Shown here: positions 44,975 through 52,923 of the stretch, piece after piece
Position numbering within the stretch: position 1 is the first letter of the stretch
Layout of the letters: each line of letters starts with the position of its first letter
Source: an uncultured Devosia sp.
GTDB taxonomy: Bacteria; Pseudomonadota; Alphaproteobacteria; Rhizobiales; Devosiaceae
Direction of reading: 5' to 3'
Length of the DNA: 64,000 nucleotides
Assembly (NCBI RefSeq): GCF_963517015.1
Contig: NZ_CAUQDV010000001.1
Coordinates: 1,618,001 to 1,682,000 of the forward strand
Made by a program: the position numbers and the translations under genes
Notes under the pieces: generated by a model
Told to the model about the DNA's origin: nothing
The model's database searches: none
Seen by the model: the letters and a program-made list of their open reading frames with translations, nothing else

Positions 44975-45510
44975 GCGCGATCGGTTGCAACTGCGGCAAG
45001 GTGAAGATCGAGCTGACGGGCGAGCCGATCATCGTGGCGGAATGCCATTGCAAATCTTGCCGGGATGGGGCTGAGCGGATGGCAGCGCTGCCTGGTGCAG
45101 AGCCGGTCGTGGGCGCCAATGGCAGCTCGCATTATGTGCTCTATCGCAAGGACCGGGTGCGGATCGTTGCGGGCGAGGAGTGGCTGCGCAATTTCCGGCT
45201 AGGACCGGACGCGCAGACGCGCCGGGTGTTTGCGAGTTGCTGCAATACGCCGGTGCTGGCCGAGTTCAAGGGCGGGCATTGGGTGAGCCTTTATGCCAAT
45301 CTCTGGCATGGACAGGCGGTGCCGGTGCTGGATATCCGCACGCAGGTGGGCGATGCGCCCACGGGGACTGTACCCGAGGATGGCGTGCCGGCGGGTGGCT
45401 GGGAGACGACCAAGTTCTACGGCAAGCTGCTGGGGGCCTGGATTGCCATGGGGTTCAAGCAACCGGCGGTGGCGCTGGATACGCCGGAGGTCGAGTTGGC
45501 GCGTCGCTGA
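44971..45510 (+). CDS. GFA-family (glutathione-dependent formaldehyde-activating enzyme-like) zinc protein
   Basis: A 179-residue protein with the GFA fold. The cysteine sets CNCG (residues 6-9), ECHCKSC (about residues 25-31) and ASCCNTP (about residues 89-95) fit the family's two zinc sites. The reference member condenses formaldehyde with glutathione; most others have unknown substrates. Its final 56 bases overlap the convergent ABC ATPase gene. Coupled to the DoxX-like gene upstream. Confidence 0.88.
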   Translation: MSAIGCNCGKVKIELTGEPIIVAECHCKSCRDGAERMAALPGAEPVVGANGSSHYVLYRKDRVRIVAGEEWLRNFRLGPDAQTRRVFASCCNTPVLAEFKGGHWVSLYANLWHGQAVPVLDIRTQVGDAPTGTVPEDGVPAGGWETTKFYGKLLGAWIAMGFKQPAVALDTPEVELARR

Positions 45511-46132
45511 CCACTTTTGCGGGGTGACCATCGAGGGTGATGATGCGGTTGGCGAGGCTGGCCGCGTCTTCGACTTGATGGGTGGTGAAGAGGACCGTGG
45601 CGCCGGTCTGCGCGATGTGGCCGGCGAGGAGCTGGCGCATGTCGGCGACCAGGGCCCGGTCGAGCGAGACAAAGGGTTCGTCGAGCAGGAGCAGGTCCGC
45701 GTTGGTGCAGAGGGCGCGGGCAAGGGCGACACGGCGCTGCATGCCGCCGGAGAGGGCGTGGGGCCAGGCATTGGCGTGAACAGCGAGGCTGACGTTTTCC
45801 AGAGCAGCGAGGGCGGTTTCGACCGGCAGGTCGGGCCTGGCGAGGCGGACATTGTCGAGGGCGGTGAGCCAGGGCAACAGACGGGCGTCCTGGAAGAGCA
45901 TGCCCGGTGGCGGCGCTGCGGCAGCGGGGCGGTCGCCGATGGTGATGCTGCCGGTGAAGTGCTGATCGATGCCGGCGATGAGGCGAAGCAGGGTCGACTT
46001 GCCCACGCCGGATGGGCCGAGCAGGGCGGTAACGCTGCCCGGCTCGAGCGCGAGCTGGAAATCCGCAAAGACCGGTGTGGCGGCGCCGGGAAAACGCTTC
46101 TCGATGATGCTGATCTTCAGGTCGGACGCCAC
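45455..46132 (-). CDS. ABC transporter ATP-binding protein (SsuB/TauB-like)
   Basis: A 225-residue ABC ATPase. Walker A is LLGPSGVGKSTL (about residues 37-48), the Q-loop region is LFQDARLLPWL, the signature is LSGGMQRRVALARAL, Walker B is LLLLDEPFVSLD, and the H-loop is LFTTHQVEDAASL. The C-terminal tail is Pro-rich (PTRPPAYPAPPPVA) and overlaps the end of the GFA gene by 56 bases; an earlier stop is absent. It is the final gene of the PQQ/ABC operon, overlapping the permease by 16 bases. Confidence 0.88.
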   Translation of the reverse strand: MASDLKISIIEKRFPGAATPVFADFQLALEPGSVTALLGPSGVGKSTLLRLIAGIDQHFTGSITIGDRPAAAAPPPGMLFQDARLLPWLTALDNVRLARPDLPVETALAALENVSLAVHANAWPHALSGGMQRRVALARALCTNADLLLLDEPFVSLDRALVADMRQLLAGHIAQTGATVLFTTHQVEDAASLANRIITLDGHPAKVVSDAPTRPPAYPAPPPVA

Positions 46133-46845
46133 TGCAGGAGCTTTCGTTCGAGAGGGCGCAGGATGCCGTATTCGAGGGCGACGACGACCAGGATGAAGGC
46201 GGCGGCATAGGCCAGAATTCCAGTGATATCAAAGAACTGGAACAGGACGCTGATACGGTAGCCGACGCCGCCATCGCTGCCGAGGACCTCAAAAACCAGC
46301 ACGATCTTCCAGATCAGCGACAGGCCGGTTCGGGCCGCGGCGAGGATGAAGGGGGTAAGCTGGGGCAGGAAGACGAGGCGCAGCTTGCGCCAGCGCGAGA
46401 GGCGCAGCGCAGTGGCGAGTTCGTCATAGTCAGCGGAGAAACTGCGGACGCCTTCACGGATGGTGGTGATGACCAGCGGCACCTTGTTGACGATGACGGC
46501 GAGGATCAGCGCCAGATCGGTCAGTCCGAGCCAGATGTAGAGTACGATGGCGACGACGATGGCGGGTAGATTGAGGCCAACGATCAGCCAGCCGGAGAAG
46601 AGCCGGTCGAGCCAGGTCTGGCGGCCGAGCAGGATGCCGAGCGCTGTGCCCAGCAGCATGGCGAGGATGAATGCGGTGCCGGCGCGGAACAGGGTCTTGC
46701 CCAGATCCGGCAGGAGGCGGCCCTCGGTGGCGAGGTGCCACAATTCCTGCGCGACGGTGATGGGCGTCGGAAGCAAGCGGTGGGCGAGGACCATGGCGAG
46801 GACCTGCCAGAGCAGCAGCAAGAGGGGCAGCGAGAGATATTCCAA
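46117..46845 (-). CDS. ABC transporter permease (SsuC-like)
   Basis: About 242 residues from a TTG at 46845; the exact start is uncertain, since no ATG or GTG exists before the frame runs into the binding-protein gene. About six membrane helices are seen, with the EAA-like loop ELATALRLSRWRKLRLVFLPQL (about residue 140). It lies 26 bases after the binding-protein stop and overlaps the ATPase gene. Part of a complete importer of the nitrate/sulfonate/taurine class that sits with a PQQ-dehydrogenase-like gene. Confidence 0.85.
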   Translation of the reverse strand: MEYLSLPLLLLLWQVLAMVLAHRLLPTPITVAQELWHLATEGRLLPDLGKTLFRAGTAFILAMLLGTALGILLGRQTWLDRLFSGWLIVGLNLPAIVVAIVLYIWLGLTDLALILAVIVNKVPLVITTIREGVRSFSADYDELATALRLSRWRKLRLVFLPQLTPFILAAARTGLSLIWKIVLVFEVLGSDGGVGYRISVLFQFFDITGILAYAAAFILVVVALEYGILRPLERKLLQWRPT

Positions 46846-46871
46846 CGCTGCCCAATTGCGCCGGGCGGCGG

Positions 46872-47855
46872 TTATTTCCGGTATCCTTGCCAGAAAGTGC
46901 CTGGCGCCAGTTCGCTCTGTGTGCCGACGAGGTCGCTGCCGCCATATTGGGCGAGCAGCGCGAAGGTTTCTTCGGCAGGCCCGGTGTTGGCTGGATCGTA
47001 ACCGCTGACAATGCCGGCGATATAGTCGTCGCGCAGCTGGGCCCAAAGGTCGAGATCGTCGGTCTTGCCCACCATCAGGTCGGCAAGGTCGAACCAGACC
47101 GCGTCGTCGCTCCGCATGATCGACTTGGCCTCGAAAGATGCGTCGAGGAAGGCGGTGAGGGCCGCAGTCTTTTCGGTGGCGGTTTCGTCGGTAAAGGTCC
47201 AGCCCAGCAGGGGCGGCTGTTCGGAGACGCCAAGGTCTTCGAGCATGCTGGCAACGGAGACCAGCTCGGCCATGCCGGCGGATTTGGCGCGGGCATTCCA
47301 CTGCCAGAAGTTCAGCGCCGCATCGACGCTGCCGGTGGCGAGGAGTTCGTTGACCAGAGGCGCGGCGCCGTAGTTGGCGCGGATGTCGTCGACCAGGTTC
47401 CGGTCCGTGGCCTGATTGTACCAGGCCTGCAGAATGATCCAGCTCTTGTCGACGGGGCCGCCAGCGACGGCAATGGTCTTGCCGGCGAGATCGGCAGGCG
47501 CGGCAATGCCGCTCTGCTGGGACACCATCAGGCCACCAACGGCCAGGGAGTGAGGCACCATGGTGACCATGTTGCCGTCGGCGCGCTGCAGCGAGACCCA
47601 GACGAAGTCGGAGAGGATGACATCGACGGCACCGGTCAAGAGGGCGACCTGTCCGGCGCGGCTATCGGCGAGCGGGCGGATGTCGAGCGTGACGCCGTGC
47701 TTCTCGTCGAGATGCAGCGCCTTGATGGTTTCGATCTCCCACTGGACCGTGCCGCTTTCCTGCACGCCGATGGTGAGGGTTTCCTGTGCCGTAGCAAGGC
47801 TGGCTGTGCCGGCCAGGAAAAGGCCGGCGAGCAGGATGGTCACAGTGTTGGACAT
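46872..47855 (-). CDS. ABC transporter substrate-binding protein (SsuA/NMT1-like)
   Basis: A 327-residue periplasmic binding protein. Residues 1-23 are a signal peptide (VTILLAGLFLAGTASLATAQ). The pattern ETLTIGVQESGTVQWEI, VALLTGAVDVILSDFVWVS and KTIAVAGGPVDKSWIIL belongs to the NMT1/SsuA family, which binds sulfonates, nitrate, pyrimidines or aromatic acids. The start overlaps the stop of the PQQ-dehydrogenase-like gene by one base (TGATG), which couples uptake and oxidation genes. The ligand may be a substrate or product of that enzyme. Confidence 0.87.
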   Translation of the reverse strand: MSNTVTILLAGLFLAGTASLATAQETLTIGVQESGTVQWEIETIKALHLDEKHGVTLDIRPLADSRAGQVALLTGAVDVILSDFVWVSLQRADGNMVTMVPHSLAVGGLMVSQQSGIAAPADLAGKTIAVAGGPVDKSWIILQAWYNQATDRNLVDDIRANYGAAPLVNELLATGSVDAALNFWQWNARAKSAGMAELVSVASMLEDLGVSEQPPLLGWTFTDETATEKTAALTAFLDASFEAKSIMRSDDAVWFDLADLMVGKTDDLDLWAQLRDDYIAGIVSGYDPANTGPAEETFALLAQYGGSDLVGTQSELAPGTFWQGYRK

Positions 47856-49168
47856 CAGGCGGCCGTGACGCGCCAGATGACGTCACCGACGTCGTCGGCC
47901 ATCAGCACTGCGCCATCGCTGGCCAGCGCCACGCCAACGGGACGTCCGTAGGAGTATTTCTCGTCGGGCGAGAGGAAGTCGGTGAGGACATCCCTGGGCA
48001 GGCCTGTTGGCTTGCCATTTTCGAAGGTGACGAAGGTCAGCTTGTAGCCGCTGAGCTTGGAGCGGTTCCACGAGCCATGCTGGCCGATGGCCATGCCGGC
48101 GGGGAAGCCGGGCAGGGTGCCTTCTGGCAGGTAGCAAAGGCCGAGGGACGCCGTGTGGCCGCCGAGGGCAAAGTCGGGGTGGTCCTGGGTGGCGGCAGGG
48201 TGGGCCGGGTCCTGGGTGACGCGGTCATCGACGACACCCCAATAGGAGAAGGGCCAGCCGTAAAAGCCGCCATCGCGGACCGAGGTCAGGTAGTCGGGCG
48301 GCGTTTCGTCGCCGAGGCCATCGCGCTCGTTGACGACGGTATAGAGCGTGTCGGTGGTCGGTTCCCAAGCCATGCCGACGGGATTGCGCAGGCCGCCCGC
48401 AAAGATGCGGGATGTGCCGCTGGCGATGTCATATTCGAAGATGCAGGCGCGGTTCAGTTCGGCGGCCATGCCGGCATCGCCAATATTGCTTTGCGAACCG
48501 ACGGCGACATAGAGCTTTTGGCCGTCCTTGCTGGCGATGAGATTGCGCGTCCAATGACCGCCGGGGATGAGGTCCATCAGCTTTTTCGGCTGGGCGGTGA
48601 CCTTCGTCGTGCCGAGCTCATAGGGATAGGCCAGCAGGGCGTCGCTGGCGCCGACATAGAGCGTGCCATCGAGGTAGACGATGCCGAAGGGCTGGCGGAC
48701 GTTTTCGATCAGGGCATGGCTGGTTTCGGCCACGCCATCGCCATCGGCGTCACGCAGCAGGGTGACGCGGTTGGGGCTGGTGCCGGCGGCACGGGCGCGC
48801 TTCATGGTGACGGCCATGGCGTGGTCGAAAATGCCGACGGGCTTGCCCGATTCACCCATGGATTCGGCGACCAGCACGTCGCCATTGGCCAGGACATGCA
48901 TGTTGCGCGGGTGGACGAGGTTGCGGGCGAAGGCGTTGACCTTGAGGCCAGGCGCAGCTTTGGGGGTGCGATTGGCTTCCCAGCCCATGGCGGTCGGCAT
49001 CTTGAGCGTGGGAATGGCGCCCTGAGCCTTTGCAGCCGGCATCTTCGGGTTGGGGCCGAAAACGGGCGGGCGCGGGCCGTCGCCGGAATGGCGGATGGCG
49101 ACGGCTGCACCGCCGATGGCGGCCACGATATTGGCAAAGATGGAATTGAGGCCGGTGTTCGAGCTCAT
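47855..49168 (-). CDS. PQQ-dependent sugar dehydrogenase-like protein (sorbosone/GDH-B family)
   Basis: A 437-residue six-bladed beta-propeller of the soluble glucose dehydrogenase/L-sorbosone dehydrogenase family. Typical parts are FARNLVHPRNMHVLANGDVLVAES near residue 80, RQPFGIVYLDGTLYVG near residue 160, and NPVGMAWEPTTDTLYTVVNERDGLGDE near residue 263. The N-terminal hydrophobic stretch (FANIVAAIGGAAVAI) may export or anchor it. RBS AGGGGG. First gene of a four-gene run followed by an SsuABC-like importer. Whether PQQ is made by this organism cannot be seen here. Confidence 0.83.
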   Translation of the reverse strand: MSSNTGLNSIFANIVAAIGGAAVAIRHSGDGPRPPVFGPNPKMPAAKAQGAIPTLKMPTAMGWEANRTPKAAPGLKVNAFARNLVHPRNMHVLANGDVLVAESMGESGKPVGIFDHAMAVTMKRARAAGTSPNRVTLLRDADGDGVAETSHALIENVRQPFGIVYLDGTLYVGASDALLAYPYELGTTKVTAQPKKLMDLIPGGHWTRNLIASKDGQKLYVAVGSQSNIGDAGMAAELNRACIFEYDIASGTSRIFAGGLRNPVGMAWEPTTDTLYTVVNERDGLGDETPPDYLTSVRDGGFYGWPFSYWGVVDDRVTQDPAHPAATQDHPDFALGGHTASLGLCYLPEGTLPGFPAGMAIGQHGSWNRSKLSGYKLTFVTFENGKPTGLPRDVLTDFLSPDEKYSYGRPVGVALASDGAVLMADDVGDVIWRVTAA

Positions 49169-49195
49169 GGGCGTCCCCCTAACGCAGAAAAGATG

Positions 49196-49228
49196 CTTCG
49201 CCCCTCATGACATCAGTCAGGGGCGAAG
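49196..49228 (-). terminator. Terminator candidate after the I36-like gene
   Basis: Ten-base stem CTTCGCCCCT with a 13-base loop, ending 38 bases past the stop of the minus-strand gene; CATCTTTTC follows. Moderately convincing. Confidence 0.6.
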
Positions 49229-49265
49229 GAAACAGGCGTGATGATGACCGGTGGACTGACTGTGG

Positions 49266-49808
49266 TCAGTGGACGCGGATCGAAGACAGATTGCGCACCA
49301 GATACTGGTCCAGCACGGGCTGCGAAACGGTGATGCGCTCGCAATAGGACTGGAAGAAGCGGTCGCGGCAGGCGGAGACATTGGTGCCTTCGATGCGGAC
49401 CGATGCGAAGGCATTATCCAGACCCGACAGGGCCAGGTCGCGAATGACATTGCCGGTGCTGTAGCAGTATTCGGTGCCAGTATAGTTGGTGCCGGTATAG
49501 AAGCAGACCGTGCCGCCGCGATCATAGGTCGCCGGGATGTCGCCGAAATCGATCGGACCCTTGACGGACCAGCCGCGGCCGGTGTCGCTGTCGACCAGGC
49601 ACCAATTGCGCTGGCAGCGCAGGACCTTGATGGCGCTATCGGCCTGGACGCTTCCGGAAACGGCATAGGCGCGGCCCGGACCATTGCGCAGGGTGAGCGT
49701 GTCGGTGCTCCAGGCATGGGTGCCGGACTCGGAAAGGGCAAAGCTGGCGGTGGTGCTGGCAGCGGCAAAAAGCACGACTGCTGTCAGAAGGCGGGCAAGG
49801 AAGTGCAT
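49266..49808 (-). CDS. Secreted SH3-like / peptidase-inhibitor-I36-like protein
   Basis: A 180-residue exported protein with a signal peptide (residues 1-24, LARLLTAVVLFAAASTTASFA). Residues 33-85 are SH3-like (DTLTLRNGPGRAYAVSGSV, then RNWCLVDSDTGRGWS). Residues 95-180 resemble a beta/gamma-crystallin-like or I36 inhibitor fold (TVCFYTGTNYTGTEYCYSTGN, then FASVRIEGTNV), with six or more Cys that could pair. RBS GAGGATTCC. It is next to a paralogous gene of the same composition (49926-50609). A role at the cell envelope is likely, but the ligand is unknown. Confidence 0.8.
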   Translation of the reverse strand: MHFLARLLTAVVLFAAASTTASFALSESGTHAWSTDTLTLRNGPGRAYAVSGSVQADSAIKVLRCQRNWCLVDSDTGRGWSVKGPIDFGDIPATYDRGGTVCFYTGTNYTGTEYCYSTGNVIRDLALSGLDNAFASVRIEGTNVSACRDRFFQSYCERITVSQPVLDQYLVRNLSSIRVH

Positions 49809-49871
49809 GATGGAATCCTCTGCATTTGGCGAGGGAACCTAGCGCGGTCGGGCGCAAGCTCCAATAGGCCA

Positions 49872-49903
49872 AAATAAAAGGACGCAGCTTTGGCTGCGCC
49901 CTT
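49872..49903 (-). terminator. Intrinsic terminator after the SH3b/I36 gene
   Basis: Stem GGGCGCAGC-CAAA-GCTGCGTCC followed by TTTTATTTT on the minus strand, 24 bases past the stop. Confidence 0.88.
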
Positions 49904-49925
49904 CTATTCATTCGTTACGCAAAAG

Positions 49926-50609
49926 TTAGCGCACACGGACCGAGACGATGTAGTCGTCGAAGTCGCCCAGGGCCGAAGCGCTGGTCGTATAGGTGCGGCA
50001 ATTGCGGTAGTTGGCTTCCGAACAGACCTGCACATTGAGGCCATCGGGATTGTCGATGGAGGAGATCATGTCCGCCCAATCACCGAGATTGCGCATGTTG
50101 TCGCCGGACTGCAGGCAGAAGCTGGCGCCGCGATAGCGGGTGCCATCGAAGAAGCAGACTTCGCCGTAAGCCGGCTGAACTACTGGCGGCCGCACGACGG
50201 GCGGCTGTACTGGTGGGCGCGGCGGCTGGACTTGCGGCTGGCCGTTGCCAATGCCGATGGTGATGTTGGGGCCGCCATTGCCGCCAAAACCAAAGGAAAT
50301 GCCGGGCTGGCTCGGATTGACCGGAGCACCGCCGCCGGCATTGAGATAGGTGGCCGAAACCCAGCCGTCCGGGCCGGGCTTGGCGATATAGCACCAGGAG
50401 CCCTGGCACTGCTGAACATCAACCTGCGTACCGCGGCGCACGGTATCGACGACGCCATAGTTGGTGCCCGGGCCAGAGCGGACGTTGACATTGCTGGTCA
50501 CTGTGCCTGGGGCCGCGTTGGCGGCTGGCAGGAAAACCACCAGGGCGGTTGCGGCAACGGCAACGCCGGTGGCGACATTCAGCAGCATCTTGCGGGTATG
50601 ACGGTTCAT
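49926..50609 (-). CDS. Secreted SH3b + I36-like protein with a Pro-rich linker
   Basis: A 227-residue exported protein. Signal peptide 1-32; SH3b domain 33-95 (VTSNVNVRSGPGTNYGVVD, then GSWCYIAKPGPDGWVSATYL); a Gly/Pro-rich linker 100-145 with PPV and PQVQPPR repeats; and a C-terminal crystallin/I36-like domain (VCFFDGTRYRGASFCL, then DDYIVSVRV). The SH3b part is nearly the same as in the gene at 10817-11299. Length and domains differ from the neighbour at 49266, which lacks the linker. AGGAGCC stands before the ATG. Confidence 0.84.
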   Translation of the reverse strand: MNRHTRKMLLNVATGVAVAATALVVFLPAANAAPGTVTSNVNVRSGPGTNYGVVDTVRRGTQVDVQQCQGSWCYIAKPGPDGWVSATYLNAGGGAPVNPSQPGISFGFGGNGGPNITIGIGNGQPQVQPPRPPVQPPVVRPPVVQPAYGEVCFFDGTRYRGASFCLQSGDNMRNLGDWADMISSIDNPDGLNVQVCSEANYRNCRTYTTSASALGDFDDYIVSVRVR

Positions 50610-50811
50610 ATTTGAGCGGCTCCTGTTTTCTGGTTCCTGCCGGCCCCGGGATGGAGCGACGCTTGTTCGGCGGCCAGTTGTTTTGCCCAAGAAACGGGAT
50701 GACGGAGAAAAGAGTTCCGGCACCCAAGGTCAGATGTGATGAGGACAAGTGCCTCTGCGCAAGTGATTAATCACCGCGAGGCTGAATGCTGTCTGAACGA
50801 AGGTGAACGGT

Positions 50812-51201
50812 TCAGGCGGGGTCGATCCGGCGCTTGCTACCGTCTTCGTTAAGAGCAACGTAAACGAAGCGGCCCTCGGTGACCTTGACGCGATCGGCGA
50901 GGCGATTGCGGCGAGCCCAGGCTTCCATCCCGACAGTGATGGAGGTGTTTCCGACGCGTTCCACCGTTGTGTAAATGCAGAGCACGTCGCCCACCTTGAC
51001 CGGGGCGATGAAGGTCATGGCTTCGACCGCCACGGTAACGGTGCGGCCCTTGACGCGTTCGACGGCGGCGATGGAGCCGGCAATGTCCATCTGGCTCAAG
51101 ACCCAGCCGCCGAAGATGTCGCCGGCGGGATTGGTATCGGCGGGCATGGCGAGGGTGCGGATGGTCAGCGTGCCCTTGGGCTCGACGTCATCTGAAGTCA
51201 T
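50812..51201 (-). CDS. Acyl-CoA thioesterase, YciA type
   Basis: A 129-residue hotdog-fold thioesterase that hydrolyses acyl-CoA. The motif TLAMPADTNPAGDIFGGWVLSQMDIAGS (about residues 14-41), with the catalytic Asp in the N-P-x-G-D-x-F-G-G block, matches YciA and acyl-CoA hydrolases. The length agrees with E. coli YciA. The ATG at 51201 lies two bases after the tdk stop, so it is the second gene of a tdk operon. The exact acyl chain is unknown. Confidence 0.9.
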   Translation of the reverse strand: MTSDDVEPKGTLTIRTLAMPADTNPAGDIFGGWVLSQMDIAGSIAAVERVKGRTVTVAVEAMTFIAPVKVGDVLCIYTTVERVGNTSITVGMEAWARRNRLADRVKVTEGRFVYVALNEDGSKRRIDPA

Positions 51202-51203
51202 GA

Positions 51204-51797
51204 TCAGGGTCCTTTCACGGGCCAGCGGCCAAAGGCTTCTTCCCAGTGCTTTCGGCACAGCGAGATATAGTCGGCTTTTTCGGGTTCGACTGTACTACCT
51301 TCGGTCTGTACGCGGCCATGCTGGTCGCGACGAACGACCATGGTGGCCTTGGCGCCGCATTCGCAAATGGTGCGAATCTCGCGCAGCGTATCGGCAATGG
51401 CCAGCAGTTCGGCCGAGCCCACAAAAGGGTGACCGAGGAAGTCGGTGCGCAGGCCGTAGCACATGACCGGAATGTTGAGGCGGTCGGCGACGCGGGCCAA
51501 TTGCCAGACGTGCTGGCGCGTCAGGCACTGTACCTCGTCGAGGAAAACGCAATCGACCTTGGAGGTCTCGTTCTCGTCGCGGATGCGCGTGAACAGGTCA
51601 TCGGGGTCATCATAAAGCTCGGCTGGTTCGGCAATGCCGAGGCGCGAACTGATGACGCCCGGTTGGCCACCCGAGTAGGCGGCACAGGTGTAGAGCAGCG
51701 GACGCATGCCGCGCTCGCGGTAATTGTGGGCGGCCTGCAGCAGCAAGGTGGACTTGCCGGCATTCATCGCCGCGTAGTGAAAATAGAGCTTGGCCAT
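51204..51797 (-). CDS. tdk: Thymidine kinase
   Basis: A 197-residue class II thymidine kinase (salvage pathway, phosphorylates thymidine). The P-loop is YAAMNAGKST (residues 7-16), the Walker B-like block is VFLDEVQCL, and the C-terminal zinc and substrate loops are ICECGAK.. and ..CRKHWEEAF. Length and motifs match bacterial Tdk. The ATG at 51797 is the family start; a longer in-frame reading upstream crosses an intrinsic terminator and is not coding. Confidence 0.95.
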   Translation of the reverse strand: MAKLYFHYAAMNAGKSTLLLQAAHNYRERGMRPLLYTCAAYSGGQPGVISSRLGIAEPAELYDDPDDLFTRIRDENETSKVDCVFLDEVQCLTRQHVWQLARVADRLNIPVMCYGLRTDFLGHPFVGSAELLAIADTLREIRTICECGAKATMVVRRDQHGRVQTEGSTVEPEKADYISLCRKHWEEAFGRWPVKGP

Positions 51798-52111
51798 GGT
51801 CTGGTTGTGCCGGAGCCGATGGCGGCGCGCGAGAGGAAAGTCTCGCGGCTCCACACAAAAAAAGACCGCCCGAAGGCGGCCAGAATATCCGAGCGTTTCG
51901 GTGAAGAACCGGGGTTGGCGACCGGGTTCTCCAAAAGGGCCGGGCGCGACGTGGGGAACGTGGGGCGCGGCAGGTTCGGGCCATGGGGTGACCGGAACTG
52001 ACGACATGGTATTGTCGATGCATGACATTGGGGTGACGGATGCGTTCAGGCGACGTTCAGGGGCGAAACGCGATGCTGCGGACTGAGGCGATGCTCATCT
52101 GGAGACTGACT
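51798..52111. other. Divergent promoter region between tdk and the DUF2147 pair, with an embedded terminator
   Basis: No protein gene is supported in these 314 bases. On the minus strand, a strong intrinsic terminator (51862-51885) lies about 65 bases upstream of the tdk ATG. If transcription starts to the right of it, this terminator would block tdk unless relieved, or it ends a short untranslated RNA. Confidence 0.6.
51862..51885 (-). terminator. Intrinsic terminator within the tdk leader
   Basis: Stem GGCCGCC-TTCG-GGCGGTC followed by seven Ts on the minus strand. It faces tdk and is placed upstream of its start, which is unusual. Confidence 0.8.
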
Positions 52112-52504
52112 ATGTTGCGGAAGATTCTTGGATTGATGACAGCGCTGTCCCTGGCGATTGGCGGCGTGAGCGCGGCCCAGGCGTCGCCAAACGGCGTGTG
52201 GGAACTGGACAGCCGCGATACGCGGGTGAAGCTCGAATTGTGTGGCGATGGCACGCAGATCTGCGGGCAATTGGTCTGGCTTTCGGATGCGGACTATAAC
52301 GAACGCTACAAGAAATATCTCAATACGCCGATCGCGACGGGCCTCAAGCAGACCTCGGCGACCGAGTGGAAGGGGAAGCTGACCTTCATGGGCTTCAATC
52401 TCAATGGTGGCGTGGTGCAGAACAGCGAGGACCATATGACGTTGTCGGGCTGTGCCTTGCTCGTGGTGTGCAAGAGCTACGAAATGTATCGCGTCAGCCC
52501 ATGA
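52112..52504 (+). CDS. DUF2147-family exported protein
   Basis: A 130-residue protein with a signal peptide (residues 1-25, ILGLMTALSLAIGGVSAAQA). The remainder (SPNGVWELDSRDTRVKLELCGDGTQICGQLVWL) matches the DUF2147 fold, a lipocalin-like beta-barrel. Two conserved Cys pairs are visible (LCGDGTQICG and GCALLVVCKSYEMYR). GGAG stands seven bases upstream of the ATG. It is directly coupled to a second DUF2147 gene (overlap ATGA). The function of the family is unsettled. Confidence 0.86.
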   Translation: MLRKILGLMTALSLAIGGVSAAQASPNGVWELDSRDTRVKLELCGDGTQICGQLVWLSDADYNERYKKYLNTPIATGLKQTSATEWKGKLTFMGFNLNGGVVQNSEDHMTLSGCALLVVCKSYEMYRVSP

Positions 52505-52884
52505 TACGGGTGCGGGCGGCGCTCTTTTCGGTCGTGCTTCTGGCGGGGCCGGCGGTGGCCTCGCCGGAAGGCGTCTGGGAAATCGAAATGCGGGATTCCC
52601 GCTATCGGGTCGAGCTGTGCGGGCCGCAGGGGGATCAGCTCTGCGCGACGCTGATCTGGCTGGGCAATGGGGCGGACAGTCCGGAAAACCTGCCCTATCT
52701 CAATACGCTGCTGATCGACCATGCGACGCCTACCGGGCCCAACCGGTGGAAGGGCGAGTTGCATGTCTATGGGCAGTCCGGGCAGGGGACTATTACGCAG
52801 GTCGGGCCGGATCAGCTGACGATACGCGGCTGTGCCTTCGTGATCGCCTGCAAGACCTATCAGATGTATCGCTACGCCGATTAG
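52501..52884 (+). CDS. DUF2147-family exported protein, second tandem copy
   Basis: A 127-residue paralogue of the preceding gene. Signal peptide at residues 1-20 (AALFSVVLLAGPAVA), then SPEGVWEIEMRDSRYRVELCGPQGDQLCATLIWL and the C-terminal GCAFVIACKTYQMYR. The two copies share the Cys positions and the W-E-x-D-x-R pattern but are clearly diverged. The ATG at 52501 overlaps the upstream stop. Both were probably formed by an old tandem duplication. Confidence 0.85.
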   Translation: MIRVRAALFSVVLLAGPAVASPEGVWEIEMRDSRYRVELCGPQGDQLCATLIWLGNGADSPENLPYLNTLLIDHATPTGPNRWKGELHVYGQSGQGTITQVGPDQLTIRGCAFVIACKTYQMYRYAD

Positions 52885-52923
52885 TCGACCTGGCCCTGGC
52901 TCTGCGTTTGCAACAAACTCGAT

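Noticed and set aside
51798..52028. N-terminal extension of thymidine kinase to 274 residues
   Set aside because: The extension crosses a strong intrinsic terminator and lacks family similarity; Tdk homology begins at the ATG at 51797.
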